A DNA stretch of 45,127 nucleotides from a virus. The position numbers and the translations under genes are program-made. Numbering within the stretch: the stretch's first letter is position 1; the number at the start of each line of letters is the position of its first letter. Shown piece by piece: positions 1 through 7,373 of this stretch. Where the stretch lies: the IMG/VR virus record IMGVR_UViG_3300042876_000243, positions 1 to 45,127 of that record, one strand, 5' to 3'. The notes beneath the pieces are model-generated. The model was given only the letters and a program-made list of their open reading frames with translations. It did not search any database and had not been told where the DNA came from.

Positions 1-383
1 AACTTTTACGCCCTGTTTCAATTCTGAAGCGTCGGTAAGTTCAGGGAATTCAAGTTCATTCCCGTTTACATCGGAAAGCATAAGGGCCTTGATCTTCAGT
101 TTCGCCATGATCATCTTCAGAAACTTTTCAAAGCCGCTGATTTTTTCTACAACTTCTTTATTATCCATTTGAGTATTATTTGATTTAAGTTTTGCAACTG
201 CATTAATGGTAGGTCTTACCAGTGTGGCAAATCCTAACGATTCAACCTGCTCCGGGGTAAGTGGTATGTTCTCACCCATAAAGGCTTTAATCACGTTCAC
301 ATCTGAACCCGTGGCGTTGGCATACCATTTAGCGTAATCGGATTCAACCTGTTGAAGTTCTTTTGAAGCGGCGGCCAGTTCAT
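1..383. repeat. Terminal direct repeat, left copy (pairs with 44745-45127)
   Basis: Bases 1-383 match 44745-45127 in register, with substitutions at 61, 82, 208, 215, 246, 250 and 256. Both copies lie in the protease gene. Five changes are synonymous and two are conservative (Arg/Lys at 215, Val/Ile at 246). Joining the copies gives one intact protease gene and a circle of 44,744 bp. The simplest reading is the overlap of a circular or terminally redundant assembly from a mixed population. Confidence 0.9.
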
Positions 384-735
384 CGGAAGTTCCTTCAACG
401 GCCCCCCACGGGTTATGAATTAAGAACACACCCTTAGCGGGGTCAAATGTTCTGAATCCTTTAGGTGCCAGGGTAAATATCTTACTGGCAGCGCTGGCAA
501 CGTTCCCGGAATTTTTAGAGATTATCTGCTTTTTAGTGGCCTGTAATACCTCAATCATCTTGTCAGCAACGTCAACGAATCCACCGTCGGAGGCAATATC
601 AAGCTCTAATACATCTGCTGTTTGAGCTTTATTGATATGGAGCAAAAGGTCTGAGAATTGGAAATATAACTGCTTGTCGTCTATACTCTCAGGTGATCCT
701 ATCAAACCATGAACCGGAACTGTGTAAACAGGCAT
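1..735 (-). CDS. Prohead protease, ClpP-like (N-terminal 245 residues; cut by window edge)
   Basis: This is the N-terminal part of the head maturation protease, which in tailed phages cleaves scaffold and capsid N-termini inside the procapsid. Translation from the ATG at 733-735 gives a ClpP-type fold. The nucleophile context is SGNVASAAS with Ser81, and the histidine is His107 in FLIHNPWG; this Ser-His spacing of 26 is close to the 25 of ClpP. The frame is open to position 1 and resumes exactly at 44744, so the full protein is about 359 residues with a scaffold-like C-terminal tail. The major capsid gene follows it, as expected. A 22-bp palindrome lies 16 nt before the start codon. The family call is secure; cleavage targets are inferred. 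Confidence 0.85.
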   Translation of the reverse strand, partial: MPVYTVPVHGLIGSPESIDDKQLYFQFSDLLLHINKAQTADVLELDIASDGGFVDVADKMIEVLQATKKQIISKNSGNVASAASKIFTLAPKGFRTFDPAKGVFLIHNPWGAVEGTSDELAAASKELQQVESDYAKWYANATGSDVNVIKAFMGENIPLTPEQVESLGFATLVRPTINAVAKLKSNNTQMDNKEVVEKISGFEKFLKMIMAKLKIKALMLSDVNGNELEFPELTDASELKQGVKV

Positions 736-751
736 CTGTTAATATTATTTC

Positions 752-773
752 TTGCTAAAATAATGTTTGGCAA
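752..773 (-). promoter_or_regulatory. Palindromic operator/promoter element, copy 1
   Basis: Read on the minus strand, the site is TTGCCAAA, CATTAT, TTTAGCAA, an 8+6+8 imperfect palindrome ending 16 nt before the protease ATG. The same design occurs at 2291-2312, 11122-11143, 13502-13523 and 20379-20400. It lies between the divergent protease and ribbon-helix-helix genes, so it could control both. AAAGTAGTA occurs 27 nt upstream of it, and 28 nt upstream of the copy at 11122. Confidence 0.65.
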
Positions 774-827
774 GATTAATTTTTTAATTTAGTGCCTGAT
801 TACTACTTTAATTTACACTTTCATACC

Positions 828-989
828 ATGCCAAACACAAAGGAAAAAAAGGCTGATAAGCCCATCAGTGTGAAGTTTAAGCAGTCCACACTTGATGCGA
901 TTTATAAGGCTTCATGTGTTGAAGATCGTCCGTTCTGGCAGATTGTTGAACGGTCTGTAAGGAGGGATTTGAAATTAGAGGATAAATAA
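828..989 (+). CDS. Small ribbon-helix-helix (CopG/Arc-like) DNA-binding protein
   Basis: A 53-residue basic protein. After a lysine-rich start it has a short strand (PISVKFKQSTLD) and two helices (DAIYKASCVEDRPF and WQIVERSVRRDL), the ribbon-helix-helix layout in which a dimer inserts paired strands into the major groove. The ATG at 828 is preferred to a GTG at 792 because the domain starts after it. It is the only plus-strand gene outside the lysogeny module. It is divergent from the protease gene and shares the intergenic palindrome at 752-773. That makes it a candidate regulator of the palindrome family, which is inference. A terminator follows. Confidence 0.6.
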   Translation: MPNTKEKKADKPISVKFKQSTLDAIYKASCVEDRPFWQIVERSVRRDLKLEDK

Positions 990-991
990 AA

Positions 992-1013
992 AACCCGGCT
1001 GTTATACCGGGTT
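992..1013. terminator. Bidirectional intrinsic terminator
   Basis: A 7-bp stem, AACCCGG/CCGGGTT, with an 8-nt loop lies between two convergent genes. On the minus strand it is followed by a run of T, a strong terminator for the gene at 1026-2174. On the plus strand it is followed by TAGTTTTAG and can end the ribbon-helix-helix transcript. Confidence 0.8.
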
Positions 1014-1025
1014 AGTTTTAGTGAT

Positions 1026-2174
1026 TTAAACCTCCATGAACTTTTTCTTTGATTGGAGGATGTTAACGTCGTCTTGTGATGGAATAATGTTTACTTGTAA
1101 TCCTCTCCAATTAAATTTAGTCTCACCTCTCAGATATTTCTTAACATATACAAGCCGTTCATCCATGTTGTAGGTTTCAACCCTGTGTCGTCTATAGTGC
1201 GACTTCACGTAATGCAATATAGCCTTCTTTCTTTCTGCACCTTCCGGTATGTTTCTTAATTCAAATATATCATTAAATGATTCTGGATGAATTGGTATTT
1301 TTATTCCAATTGAGTTATCGTTTTCCCTTATATAAACGAACCATTCAAAGTAGGCCGTAAATGATACAATTACAGCATAAATAATATTAAAAACGTTATC
1401 AAGGTATGTTCCTATGCTTTCTTTAATATTTTTGTCAATAGCATATTTGTCATAATAAAACCTGTAATCAAGAGGAAAATATACAGGGAATGGATCGTTG
1501 AAAATGTATCCCTGGTTAATAAGATTTTTATGTAATTCATCGTAAGCAGTCTTATCAATTTTGGCTTCGTAATTCTTTATCTCATCTTCACTGACGGCAT
1601 TGATTTCATTCATTTTTATTTCCTCAATAATTCCAACCACTTTATCATATGCTTTTTTTAAGGTAATATAGTCGCCGTGAAATTTATCGAATCTCATTCC
1701 TGCGTTAGTAAGAAACCACTTCTCTGCTTTTGATGAATAAAATCCATACTGTAACTCACACATGAATCGTGATTTTTTTATGAATGGCCTTTTCTCTATA
1801 TCATTCATATATTTTATGTGTCTCACATAAGCTATGTTTGATAGGTTTAATAATTTGACATTGATATTTTTGCAAATTTTTATCATATCGTATAGGGTCT
1901 TTTCATCCCCAAATAAAAATTGCAAATTATCATTGCCAAGTTTTTCAATATCGAATAACCATGCCCCGTCAAAAGACTTAATATTGAAAGGCTTTATAGA
2001 TTCATTATAGCGCATCATTGACGATGGGTTATTCAATAACATCAACCCCCATTCTAATTTGTCAATGAATTTATCTTCAATTTCTGGAAGTTTAATGCTA
2101 TCACAAAAAGACTTAAATGTTTTTCCGCTACTAGATATTAAGTCTTTATTTTTGTAGTCGCCAAATTCATTCAT
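1026..2174 (-). CDS. Cargo (moron-like) protein of unknown function, 382 aa
   Basis: I do not recognise the family. The protein has no signal peptide. It contains one hydrophobic stretch (NIIYAVIVSFTAYFEWFVY) and a basic C-terminal part with HYVKSHYRRHR, then LVYVKKYLRGETKFNWRG. This resembles His/Arg-rich C-terminal motifs seen in many mobile-element proteins of unknown role. The gene is visibly richer in A+T than the tail genes before it and the protease after it. It has its own promoter (2267-2298), a structured leader (2192-2255) and a terminator (992-1013). That is the architecture of a moron, an added gene expressed independently of the late operon, often in the lysogen. A host-benefit or exclusion role is inference only. 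Confidence 0.6.
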   Translation of the reverse strand: MNEFGDYKNKDLISSSGKTFKSFCDSIKLPEIEDKFIDKLEWGLMLLNNPSSMMRYNESIKPFNIKSFDGAWLFDIEKLGNDNLQFLFGDEKTLYDMIKICKNINVKLLNLSNIAYVRHIKYMNDIEKRPFIKKSRFMCELQYGFYSSKAEKWFLTNAGMRFDKFHGDYITLKKAYDKVVGIIEEIKMNEINAVSEDEIKNYEAKIDKTAYDELHKNLINQGYIFNDPFPVYFPLDYRFYYDKYAIDKNIKESIGTYLDNVFNIIYAVIVSFTAYFEWFVYIRENDNSIGIKIPIHPESFNDIFELRNIPEGAERKKAILHYVKSHYRRHRVETYNMDERLVYVKKYLRGETKFNWRGLQVNIIPSQDDVNILQSKKKFMEV

Positions 2175-2191
2175 GATTTATAAAATTTAAA

Positions 2192-2255
2192 ATCCCACAG
2201 GTTTCGGGTGGCGGCCCTACTCCCTATGGGATAAATTTCTTTTTTCTGCCGCCAC
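2192..2255 (-). ncRNA. Structured leader RNA (pseudoknot or attenuator), copy L1
   Basis: On the minus strand, arm A (GTGGCGGC, 2255-2248) comes first. Then arm C (ATCCCATAGG, 2232-2223), arm A' (GCCGCCAC, 2215-2208), and arm C' (CCTGTGGGAT, 2201-2192) followed by TTTTAAATTTT. C and C' form a 10-bp stem with one G-U pair and a U-rich tail, like an intrinsic terminator. Its loop holds A', which pairs with A, so the arms cross (A-C-A'-C'). This means a pseudoknot or a terminator/antiterminator switch. A starts just after the predicted promoter, and the ATG at 2174 follows C' by 17 nt. A second copy with the same order lies at 20248-20348. Confidence 0.55.
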
Positions 2256-2266
2256 AGAAATACATT

Positions 2267-2312
2267 CGAATATAACAGTTTATCTCAAATTTGCCAAATA
2301 AATCTTTAGCAA
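2267..2312 (-). promoter_or_regulatory. Palindromic element copy 2 with Bacteroidota-type promoter
   Basis: The palindrome at 2312-2291 reads TTGCTAAA, GATTTA, TTTGGCAA on the minus strand. Its right arm supplies a TTTG (-33) box at 2298-2295. A -7-like box, TATATTCG (2274-2267), follows after 20 nt, close to the TTTG/TAnnTTTG promoter of Bacteroidota. Transcription would start just before arm A of leader L1. The palindrome plus four more bases is identical (26 bp) to the copy at 20379-20400. It sits right after the tape-measure stop codon. Confidence 0.6.
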
Positions 2313-2314
2313 AA

Positions 2315-4429
2315 TTACAACGTCGACACTTTTTCTTTTACCGTTGCATCCTTTTGCTTTGCCTGAACGTCATCAATGACAAGTACCGTGTTGGTTTGCG
2401 GCACTTCATTACCTCCCGTTACCGTATCCCTGCTTACTATTCCATTACCGATACTTGTCTGAGTGCTTTGCATTCCCTGGCTTGCTCCCATTACAGCGGT
2501 TGCAGCGGACGGTCCGGAACTTCCGGCATCTGCACTCCCACCCCCGGAGCCATCTGTCTTAACGGCAAGGATCTTTTTTACATTGGCGATACCCATGGCC
2601 ACGGAAGCGGCAGCGGCGACAATACCGGCAGCGATACCCACCGGGCCGGGTATGGCAGATACCATACCGCTATAAGCGGCGGTTGCACTTCTGAACGTGT
2701 CTATGGTAGTTGCAGCAATAGCGGCAGCTTTACCGGCGGCGGTTGTTTCCCCGAAGATAATAGCAAGGTTCTCGGCGGCCTGCTGGGCGAGTGATAATTT
2801 AGCATCCCGTTTCGCCTGTTCAATTTTCTTTTCGGCAGCGGCGTATTTCTTTTCAATGAGTACCCGGCTGGCTCCGATCTTTTCGGCTGCCCTTAACTCC
2901 TGCTGTTTTTTCTGTTCAAGGGCCTGAGCTTCTGCATCCAGTTGACCGAACAAAGACTGTTCAAGGATAGCCTGCTGATTCTCCCAATCCATTTTAACGG
3001 CTTCGGCTTCATTGGCCCGGAAGGTTTCGTTTAAGGATGCAATGTCATTATTGAGCGTTTCAGTTACACCCTTCCGCTCTTCTGCCATTTTCAGGAATTC
3101 ATCAAGCTCGGTACGCATAACCTGAACAGCGGCCTCGGCTTCCTTTCTTTGCTGTTCAATCTTCTCTTCTGCAAGGTCATCCTGAAGTTCCTTTATAAAT
3201 CCGGTGTATCTTGAATTGTTCCGCTTGTTCTCTTCATAGAAAGCCGTATCAGCGTTAAGCCAGTTGGCATAAAGCTGTTCAATATCTTTAAATTTAGCCT
3301 CGTTGTTATTGCGAAGTGTCTTTAAACTTTCACTGGCTTTTGCCTGTTCCTCATCGGTCATCTTAATGAATTGTAAAATGTCCTCTTTTCTGAGCCCGTT
3401 CTTTTGTGCCAGGTACATCATTTCATTATTGAGCTTCTCCTGTGCTATTTTTGCATTGTGAGCGGCTTCTTCTTCGCCCAACCTCATAGCTTCCTCCAGT
3501 GCTGCCTTACGTGCCGATGCTGATTTGGTGCGATCCTGTGAGGTGAATTCAAGTTTTGCAATGGCGTTCCGGATCTCAGCGGACCGGGAAATATAATTAT
3601 TCTCTGAATCTTCAATAGCATCCAGTGACATTTGATAGTCGTATGCTGCTTTGGTTGCTTCCTTTAACTGGTCACCGATACCGGAAACCGTTTCTTTAAA
3701 CTTCTCCCCGGCCTCCCGAAAGTTACCTGAGAATAACTCTTTAAACCCGCCGATCAATGCCACGGCTCGTGTTCGTACTACATCAAAGATTGCTTTGATT
3801 TGCTCCATGCGTGCCTGTAACTTTGTGGCCCCTTCATCGGTTGACTTGAAAGCCTTAAACAATCCGGCAAGGGCACCAACGATTAACCCGATAACCAGAA
3901 CAATAGGATTTTTTAACAGGGCTTTGAATGACTTACCAAGCGTATTAACACCTGATGCAGCGTTACCAAGCGGGCCGGGTAACTGGCTGAGTGATTCAGC
4001 ATAGTTACCAACGTTACGCCGGGCGTCACCGGTTGCCATCTCTTCAGCCTTAATGGCGTTGGTAAGGTCAAGTTTTTCCTTTGCCAGCTTTTTACCTACC
4101 TCTGAGTTCTTCCGTTCTTCCTCGGATAATGCAGACCATTGTTTACTGATAACTGCCAGCTTTGCCCGCATCTGATCTATTGACCCGATTGTATCATTAT
4201 CAGCCTGGATAACCTTCTGTAACATATTCTCATGTGAACGGAGCTGAGCGGTTGCGGCCTTATACTCCGCTGACAGTTTCACATATTCAACAGAAGTTTC
4301 GCCGGTGGTTGCTTTTGCCTCGGACATGGCAGCCTTCAATGATCCGATCTGCTTTTTATATTCGATAGCTTCACGGAGTGCCTTTTCCATGTCAATCTGG
4401 ATCTCACCAATTACAATTTTTTCAGCCAT
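2315..4429 (-). CDS. Tail tape-measure protein
   Basis: This 704-residue protein sets tail length and, at infection, is released into the cell envelope. It shows long charged heptad-like helices (residues 10-140 and 400-560, many A/E/K/Q/R), a hydrophobic segment at about 175-192 (NPIVLVIGLIVGALAGL), and a Gly/Ala-rich hydrophobic region near 565-625. At about 1.5 angstrom per residue the tail would be roughly 100 nm (inference). The gene overlaps the stop of the preceding tail gene by one base. It is the last gene of the terminase-tail block. The Gly-rich ORF on the opposite strand is a shadow. Confidence 0.85.
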   Translation of the reverse strand: MAEKIVIGEIQIDMEKALREAIEYKKQIGSLKAAMSEAKATTGETSVEYVKLSAEYKAATAQLRSHENMLQKVIQADNDTIGSIDQMRAKLAVISKQWSALSEEERKNSEVGKKLAKEKLDLTNAIKAEEMATGDARRNVGNYAESLSQLPGPLGNAASGVNTLGKSFKALLKNPIVLVIGLIVGALAGLFKAFKSTDEGATKLQARMEQIKAIFDVVRTRAVALIGGFKELFSGNFREAGEKFKETVSGIGDQLKEATKAAYDYQMSLDAIEDSENNYISRSAEIRNAIAKLEFTSQDRTKSASARKAALEEAMRLGEEEAAHNAKIAQEKLNNEMMYLAQKNGLRKEDILQFIKMTDEEQAKASESLKTLRNNNEAKFKDIEQLYANWLNADTAFYEENKRNNSRYTGFIKELQDDLAEEKIEQQRKEAEAAVQVMRTELDEFLKMAEERKGVTETLNNDIASLNETFRANEAEAVKMDWENQQAILEQSLFGQLDAEAQALEQKKQQELRAAEKIGASRVLIEKKYAAAEKKIEQAKRDAKLSLAQQAAENLAIIFGETTAAGKAAAIAATTIDTFRSATAAYSGMVSAIPGPVGIAAGIVAAAASVAMGIANVKKILAVKTDGSGGGSADAGSSGPSAATAVMGASQGMQSTQTSIGNGIVSRDTVTGGNEVPQTNTVLVIDDVQAKQKDATVKEKVSTL

Positions 4430-5997
4430 TAGTCAGGTATTTTTATTAGTTCTATTTCGGTTGCCTCTGTGCTTTTCTCCGGGTTGTATGACTTAATCTT
4501 ATTCAGGAAGAAATACCCGTTTAACTCCCGGACGTAATACCGGGCGAAGTATGCCAGCCTGTCAACTTCAAGTAAGCTCAACCAGCGTTTTATCTTGTAG
4601 AATACCGGATATTCAACCATATCAGCGAATACATTGTATTCATTATCTATTGAGTAAAGTTGAGCTATAGGCAGGATAGCGAATGCCGACACTTCAACGT
4701 CCTCATCCATGCTTTTGACCGTGGTTGAAGCATTGCCGGAGGATACAAAGAACATGAAGTATCCGAGTGTGTCAGCGGGTGAGATATCCAGTACCGTATC
4801 GCCACCGGCAACAATGCCTGCAGGAAAAAAGGCGTCGATATCAAACAGGCTTTCATCCGGACTGCCAACATCAAGATTCTTGTTTTTACAAACAATCTTC
4901 TTTGCCCCGGTAAGTTGATCACCCCCTTCATATATCCCGGAAAACTTGATATAATTGTTCTGGTTATACCCGTCAATGGTCGGACTGAATACCGGAACAC
5001 CGGATATTTTACCGGATAAATCAATAACGGGAGCGTTCCGGATTTCATCAAACCGTCGGATGATATACTGGACCGTACCGTCAACGAATGGCACCTGATC
5101 AATCAGGCAGTTGAATATCTGAAAGAATGTTTTTGTAAAATCAAACAGGGTTTTATCCTCCTTTTCAATCTTCGTATCTTCCGGAAGGAATGAGCCCACG
5201 TTATCAAATTGAAAATAAAACCCGGCGCCGGTATGTACTATACTTAGATTACGCAAAGGCGTATACATAACGGATGCGACCGGGTCATTAAAAACGTTAT
5301 AAGTCAGTACTGAATCCGTGACTGACAGGTTTATACCGTATTTATCTTCAATGAATTCAAATATTGTTTTGCAGAACACACAGAAATGACCACCCAAACC
5401 ACGTTTAAGGGTGCCTCCCACGGTACTCGAGTGCTTCAGATAGAGTGATCCGAGGTCTTCAACAAAAGCCTCACCCTCTAAAGGGTCATACTTTGCCAGG
5501 TTCGATATCAGGAAGGGTAAAACAACCCCGTCCGTGGCTGCAATATACGGAGCGATGAAGTCGGCAAAGGTTCCGACAAATGGACTTGTTGCTGATGGCA
5601 GCGCCTTTTCAGTCTGTAACCATGTAATGAATTCACTTTGGAAAGCCGGCCAGCTAAAATCCTGCATTTGAGTCCATGCTGAATCCTTTTCAAAGGCAAA
5701 CACTGATATCCGTTCACCGATCTCCGTTACCCTAGCAGAACCTTTGCGGATAAGCGCCTTATTCTGGTTCCAGTATTCACAGGTCATGGCATTATAAACG
5801 GACAATGACAGCGATTGAGGATTACCGGCAAAGCCGATTATCCGCATGTTATTAGCAGTCTTCGGGATGGTGAATTTATTGGAAACAGCAACCTTCCGGG
5901 AGCCTGGTTCTTTAATATCATATCCCTGGAAGTCTATGCCGATAGCTGTCTGCTCGTCGATGTCAACCTGCTGGCCGTTAATCTTCAGAAGTCTCAT
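4429..5997 (-). CDS. Tail protein upstream of tape measure, distal-tail/baseplate candidate
   Basis: A 522-residue protein rich in beta-strand-type sequence and aromatic residues, starting MRLLKINGQQVDIDEQTAIG. It lacks a signal peptide and overlaps the tape-measure gene by one base. The conserved-looking N-terminus (FQGYDIKEPGSRKVAVSNKF) recalls proteins of Bacteroidota phages and mobile elements that start with a strand-rich domain binding the tail end. Its size and place fit a distal-tail or hub component. I cannot name the family; cell-wall or receptor-binding activity is not visible. Confidence 0.5.
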   Translation of the reverse strand: MRLLKINGQQVDIDEQTAIGIDFQGYDIKEPGSRKVAVSNKFTIPKTANNMRIIGFAGNPQSLSLSVYNAMTCEYWNQNKALIRKGSARVTEIGERISVFAFEKDSAWTQMQDFSWPAFQSEFITWLQTEKALPSATSPFVGTFADFIAPYIAATDGVVLPFLISNLAKYDPLEGEAFVEDLGSLYLKHSSTVGGTLKRGLGGHFCVFCKTIFEFIEDKYGINLSVTDSVLTYNVFNDPVASVMYTPLRNLSIVHTGAGFYFQFDNVGSFLPEDTKIEKEDKTLFDFTKTFFQIFNCLIDQVPFVDGTVQYIIRRFDEIRNAPVIDLSGKISGVPVFSPTIDGYNQNNYIKFSGIYEGGDQLTGAKKIVCKNKNLDVGSPDESLFDIDAFFPAGIVAGGDTVLDISPADTLGYFMFFVSSGNASTTVKSMDEDVEVSAFAILPIAQLYSIDNEYNVFADMVEYPVFYKIKRWLSLLEVDRLAYFARYYVRELNGYFFLNKIKSYNPEKSTEATEIELIKIPD

Positions 5998-6175
5998 TCA
6001 AGTTGTTTAAATATGTACTCGCCACACCTTCAGCGATATAGTCGTCAATGTTCAAAAAGAAATCACTTTGGAATTCATCTGAATCAAAATGATCTTTGAA
6101 CGCCTGTTCAGCCTCCAAAGGAATAAGGTTTAACGCCCTTTCCTTGATCTGATTGATGTTAAGTTCGATTGTCAT
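5978..6175 (-). CDS. Small acidic protein, unknown
   Basis: A 65-residue acidic protein (MTIELNINQIKERALNLIPL..., ending NLNETSED). It overlaps the metallophosphatase stop (4 nt) and the start of the next tail gene (20 nt), so translation is probably coupled. No domain is recognised. A small assembly factor is possible but unsupported. Confidence 0.55.
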   Translation of the reverse strand: MTIELNINQIKERALNLIPLEAEQAFKDHFDSDEFQSDFFLNIDDYIAEGVASTYLNNLNETSED

Positions 6176-6972
6176 GACCTGAATACTTTATTGTCAATTA
6201 TCTTGAAATTCGACACTTCAAATATTTCCTTATCGTATTCCACAAAGGCAAAACCGAGATTCCATTTATTATTCCTGGCATATTGCGGATGCTCTTCGCA
6301 CAGGTGACCGGTTGACCAACAGGAAACAATATGACCATCCAACCGTGGATCTGAGTGTTGCGATGTTCTATGAAGGTGTGAACATATTGAACTATGGTTA
6401 GTCTTTAAAAATAATGTCCTGGCAGGGTTTACACTTATTGACTTCATCCCTACCTCATGTCCGTGCAAAACCGGAAGTTTACCGAAGTAAATTATACGCT
6501 GATCCCGAACAAGTTCAATACCCCTGGCAAGTAAATTGAAATTGTTCTCAAACCTGAATACATCAAGATCGAGTAATTCAGGGGCTTTATTCATTAAAAA
6601 GTTTTCATAACGCTCGTCATGATTACCTAACTTGTAAAATATTTTTACTGAAGGGAACGCTCTTTGCAATACATCGAGCATCTGATTACCGGCCTCAATT
6701 TCCTGCTTGAAAGTTCTTTTTCGTGGGTCATGTTGGAATTTACTCAACCCGTGAAAGTCCATGAAGTCACCGTTTATTAAAATTGAATCAATGTTTAACT
6801 TCTGAGCGTATTCAAGCATTAAAAGCACCCCGACGTAGTTATGATAGGGAACATGAATATCTCCTATAACCAACGTTCTTTTATGGACCGTTGGCATAAT
6901 ATAAGGTTCGTATGAAGATTCAAACGATTCTGGTATATTATATTTTTTCGATAACTCTGAAAGGTCGAACAT
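6172..6972 (-). CDS. Calcineurin-like metallophosphoesterase
   Basis: A 266-residue protein with the ordered metal-binding motifs of the calcineurin-like superfamily: GDIH (37-40), NGDF (67-70), GNHDE (116-120), HGHE (170-173) and SHLH (198-201). Such enzymes use two metal ions to hydrolyse phosphodiesters or monoesters; the substrate here is unknown. It sits among tail genes, so either it is a late-expressed accessory enzyme or it acts on nucleic acid during packaging or entry. It overlaps the preceding small gene by 35 nt; an internal ATG at 6897 would avoid the overlap and keep all motifs. Confidence 0.85.
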   Translation of the reverse strand: MFDLSELSKKYNIPESFESSYEPYIMPTVHKRTLVIGDIHVPYHNYVGVLLMLEYAQKLNIDSILINGDFMDFHGLSKFQHDPRKRTFKQEIEAGNQMLDVLQRAFPSVKIFYKLGNHDERYENFLMNKAPELLDLDVFRFENNFNLLARGIELVRDQRIIYFGKLPVLHGHEVGMKSISVNPARTLFLKTNHSSICSHLHRTSQHSDPRLDGHIVSCWSTGHLCEEHPQYARNNKWNLGFAFVEYDKEIFEVSNFKIIDNKVFRS

Positions 6973-7174
6973 AATTTTTATTTGTTAGGTTATTCTTCCT
7001 CTTCTCCCCGCAGGCACCACGGTAATGCCGTATAATACTTCTGGCATCTTCGAGGTTTGTAAACAAGGCTACGTTATCCCTGTAAACCATCCTGGCCAAC
7101 ATCATAGTGCTTGCATTCGGATACTTTTCAAGGTATTCCATAATAACCTGTGCACCCAGTGAAATTGGCCTCAT
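6938..7174 (-). CDS. Small HTH-like phage protein, unknown
   Basis: A 78-residue basic protein. The segment PNASTMMLARMVYRDN followed by LEDARSIIRHYRG looks like a short helical DNA-binding or nuclease-associated module often found before metallophosphatases in Bacteroidota phages (recalled, not searched). It overlaps both neighbours, consistent with coupling to the phosphatase. Confidence 0.5.
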   Translation of the reverse strand: MRPISLGAQVIMEYLEKYPNASTMMLARMVYRDNVALFTNLEDARSIIRHYRGACGEKRKNNLTNKNYVRPFRVIEKI

Positions 7175-7371
7175 AATTCATCAATCTTTATTATCTGAGA
7201 AATATTAACCTTGATATTACTACCTCCGTTAATATGAAATATTGTGTACTTATCTGTTACCTCTTTACACTTGCCGGCTATTTTATTCGGATACATACCT
7301 TTCGTTTTGTAATAAAGCGTTATAGGTTTATTTATCCTTTCAATTATGAATTCTTTGAAATTGATAGCCAT
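7171..7371 (-). CDS. Small basic beta-rich protein, unknown
   Basis: A 66-residue basic protein with alternating hydrophobic residues (TLYYKTKGM..., YTIFHINGGSNIKVNISQII) that suggest a small beta-barrel. It has a 4-nt ATGA-type overlap with the next gene. No family is recognised. Confidence 0.5.
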   Translation of the reverse strand: MAINFKEFIIERINKPITLYYKTKGMYPNKIAGKCKEVTDKYTIFHINGGSNIKVNISQIIKIDEL

Positions 7372-7373
7372 GG

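Noticed and set aside
1026-2312. Type III toxin-antitoxin or AbiF-like RNA-toxin system (leader L1 plus cargo gene)
   Set aside because: A pseudoknot-like RNA before a gene invites this reading. But there are no tandem RNA repeats, the protein lacks a clear HEPN RxxxxH or ToxN signature, and the second leader precedes replication genes.
2291-2794. Long Gly/Ser/Thr-rich open frame on the plus strand
   Set aside because: It is the antisense shadow of the tape-measure gene. Its Cys/Gly-rich composition follows from Ala-rich codons on the other strand, and it begins inside palindrome copy 2.
5815-6099. Plus-strand frame of 94 codons
   Set aside because: It is antisense to the tail gene start and the small gene at 5978; it has no coding bias and breaks the operon strand.
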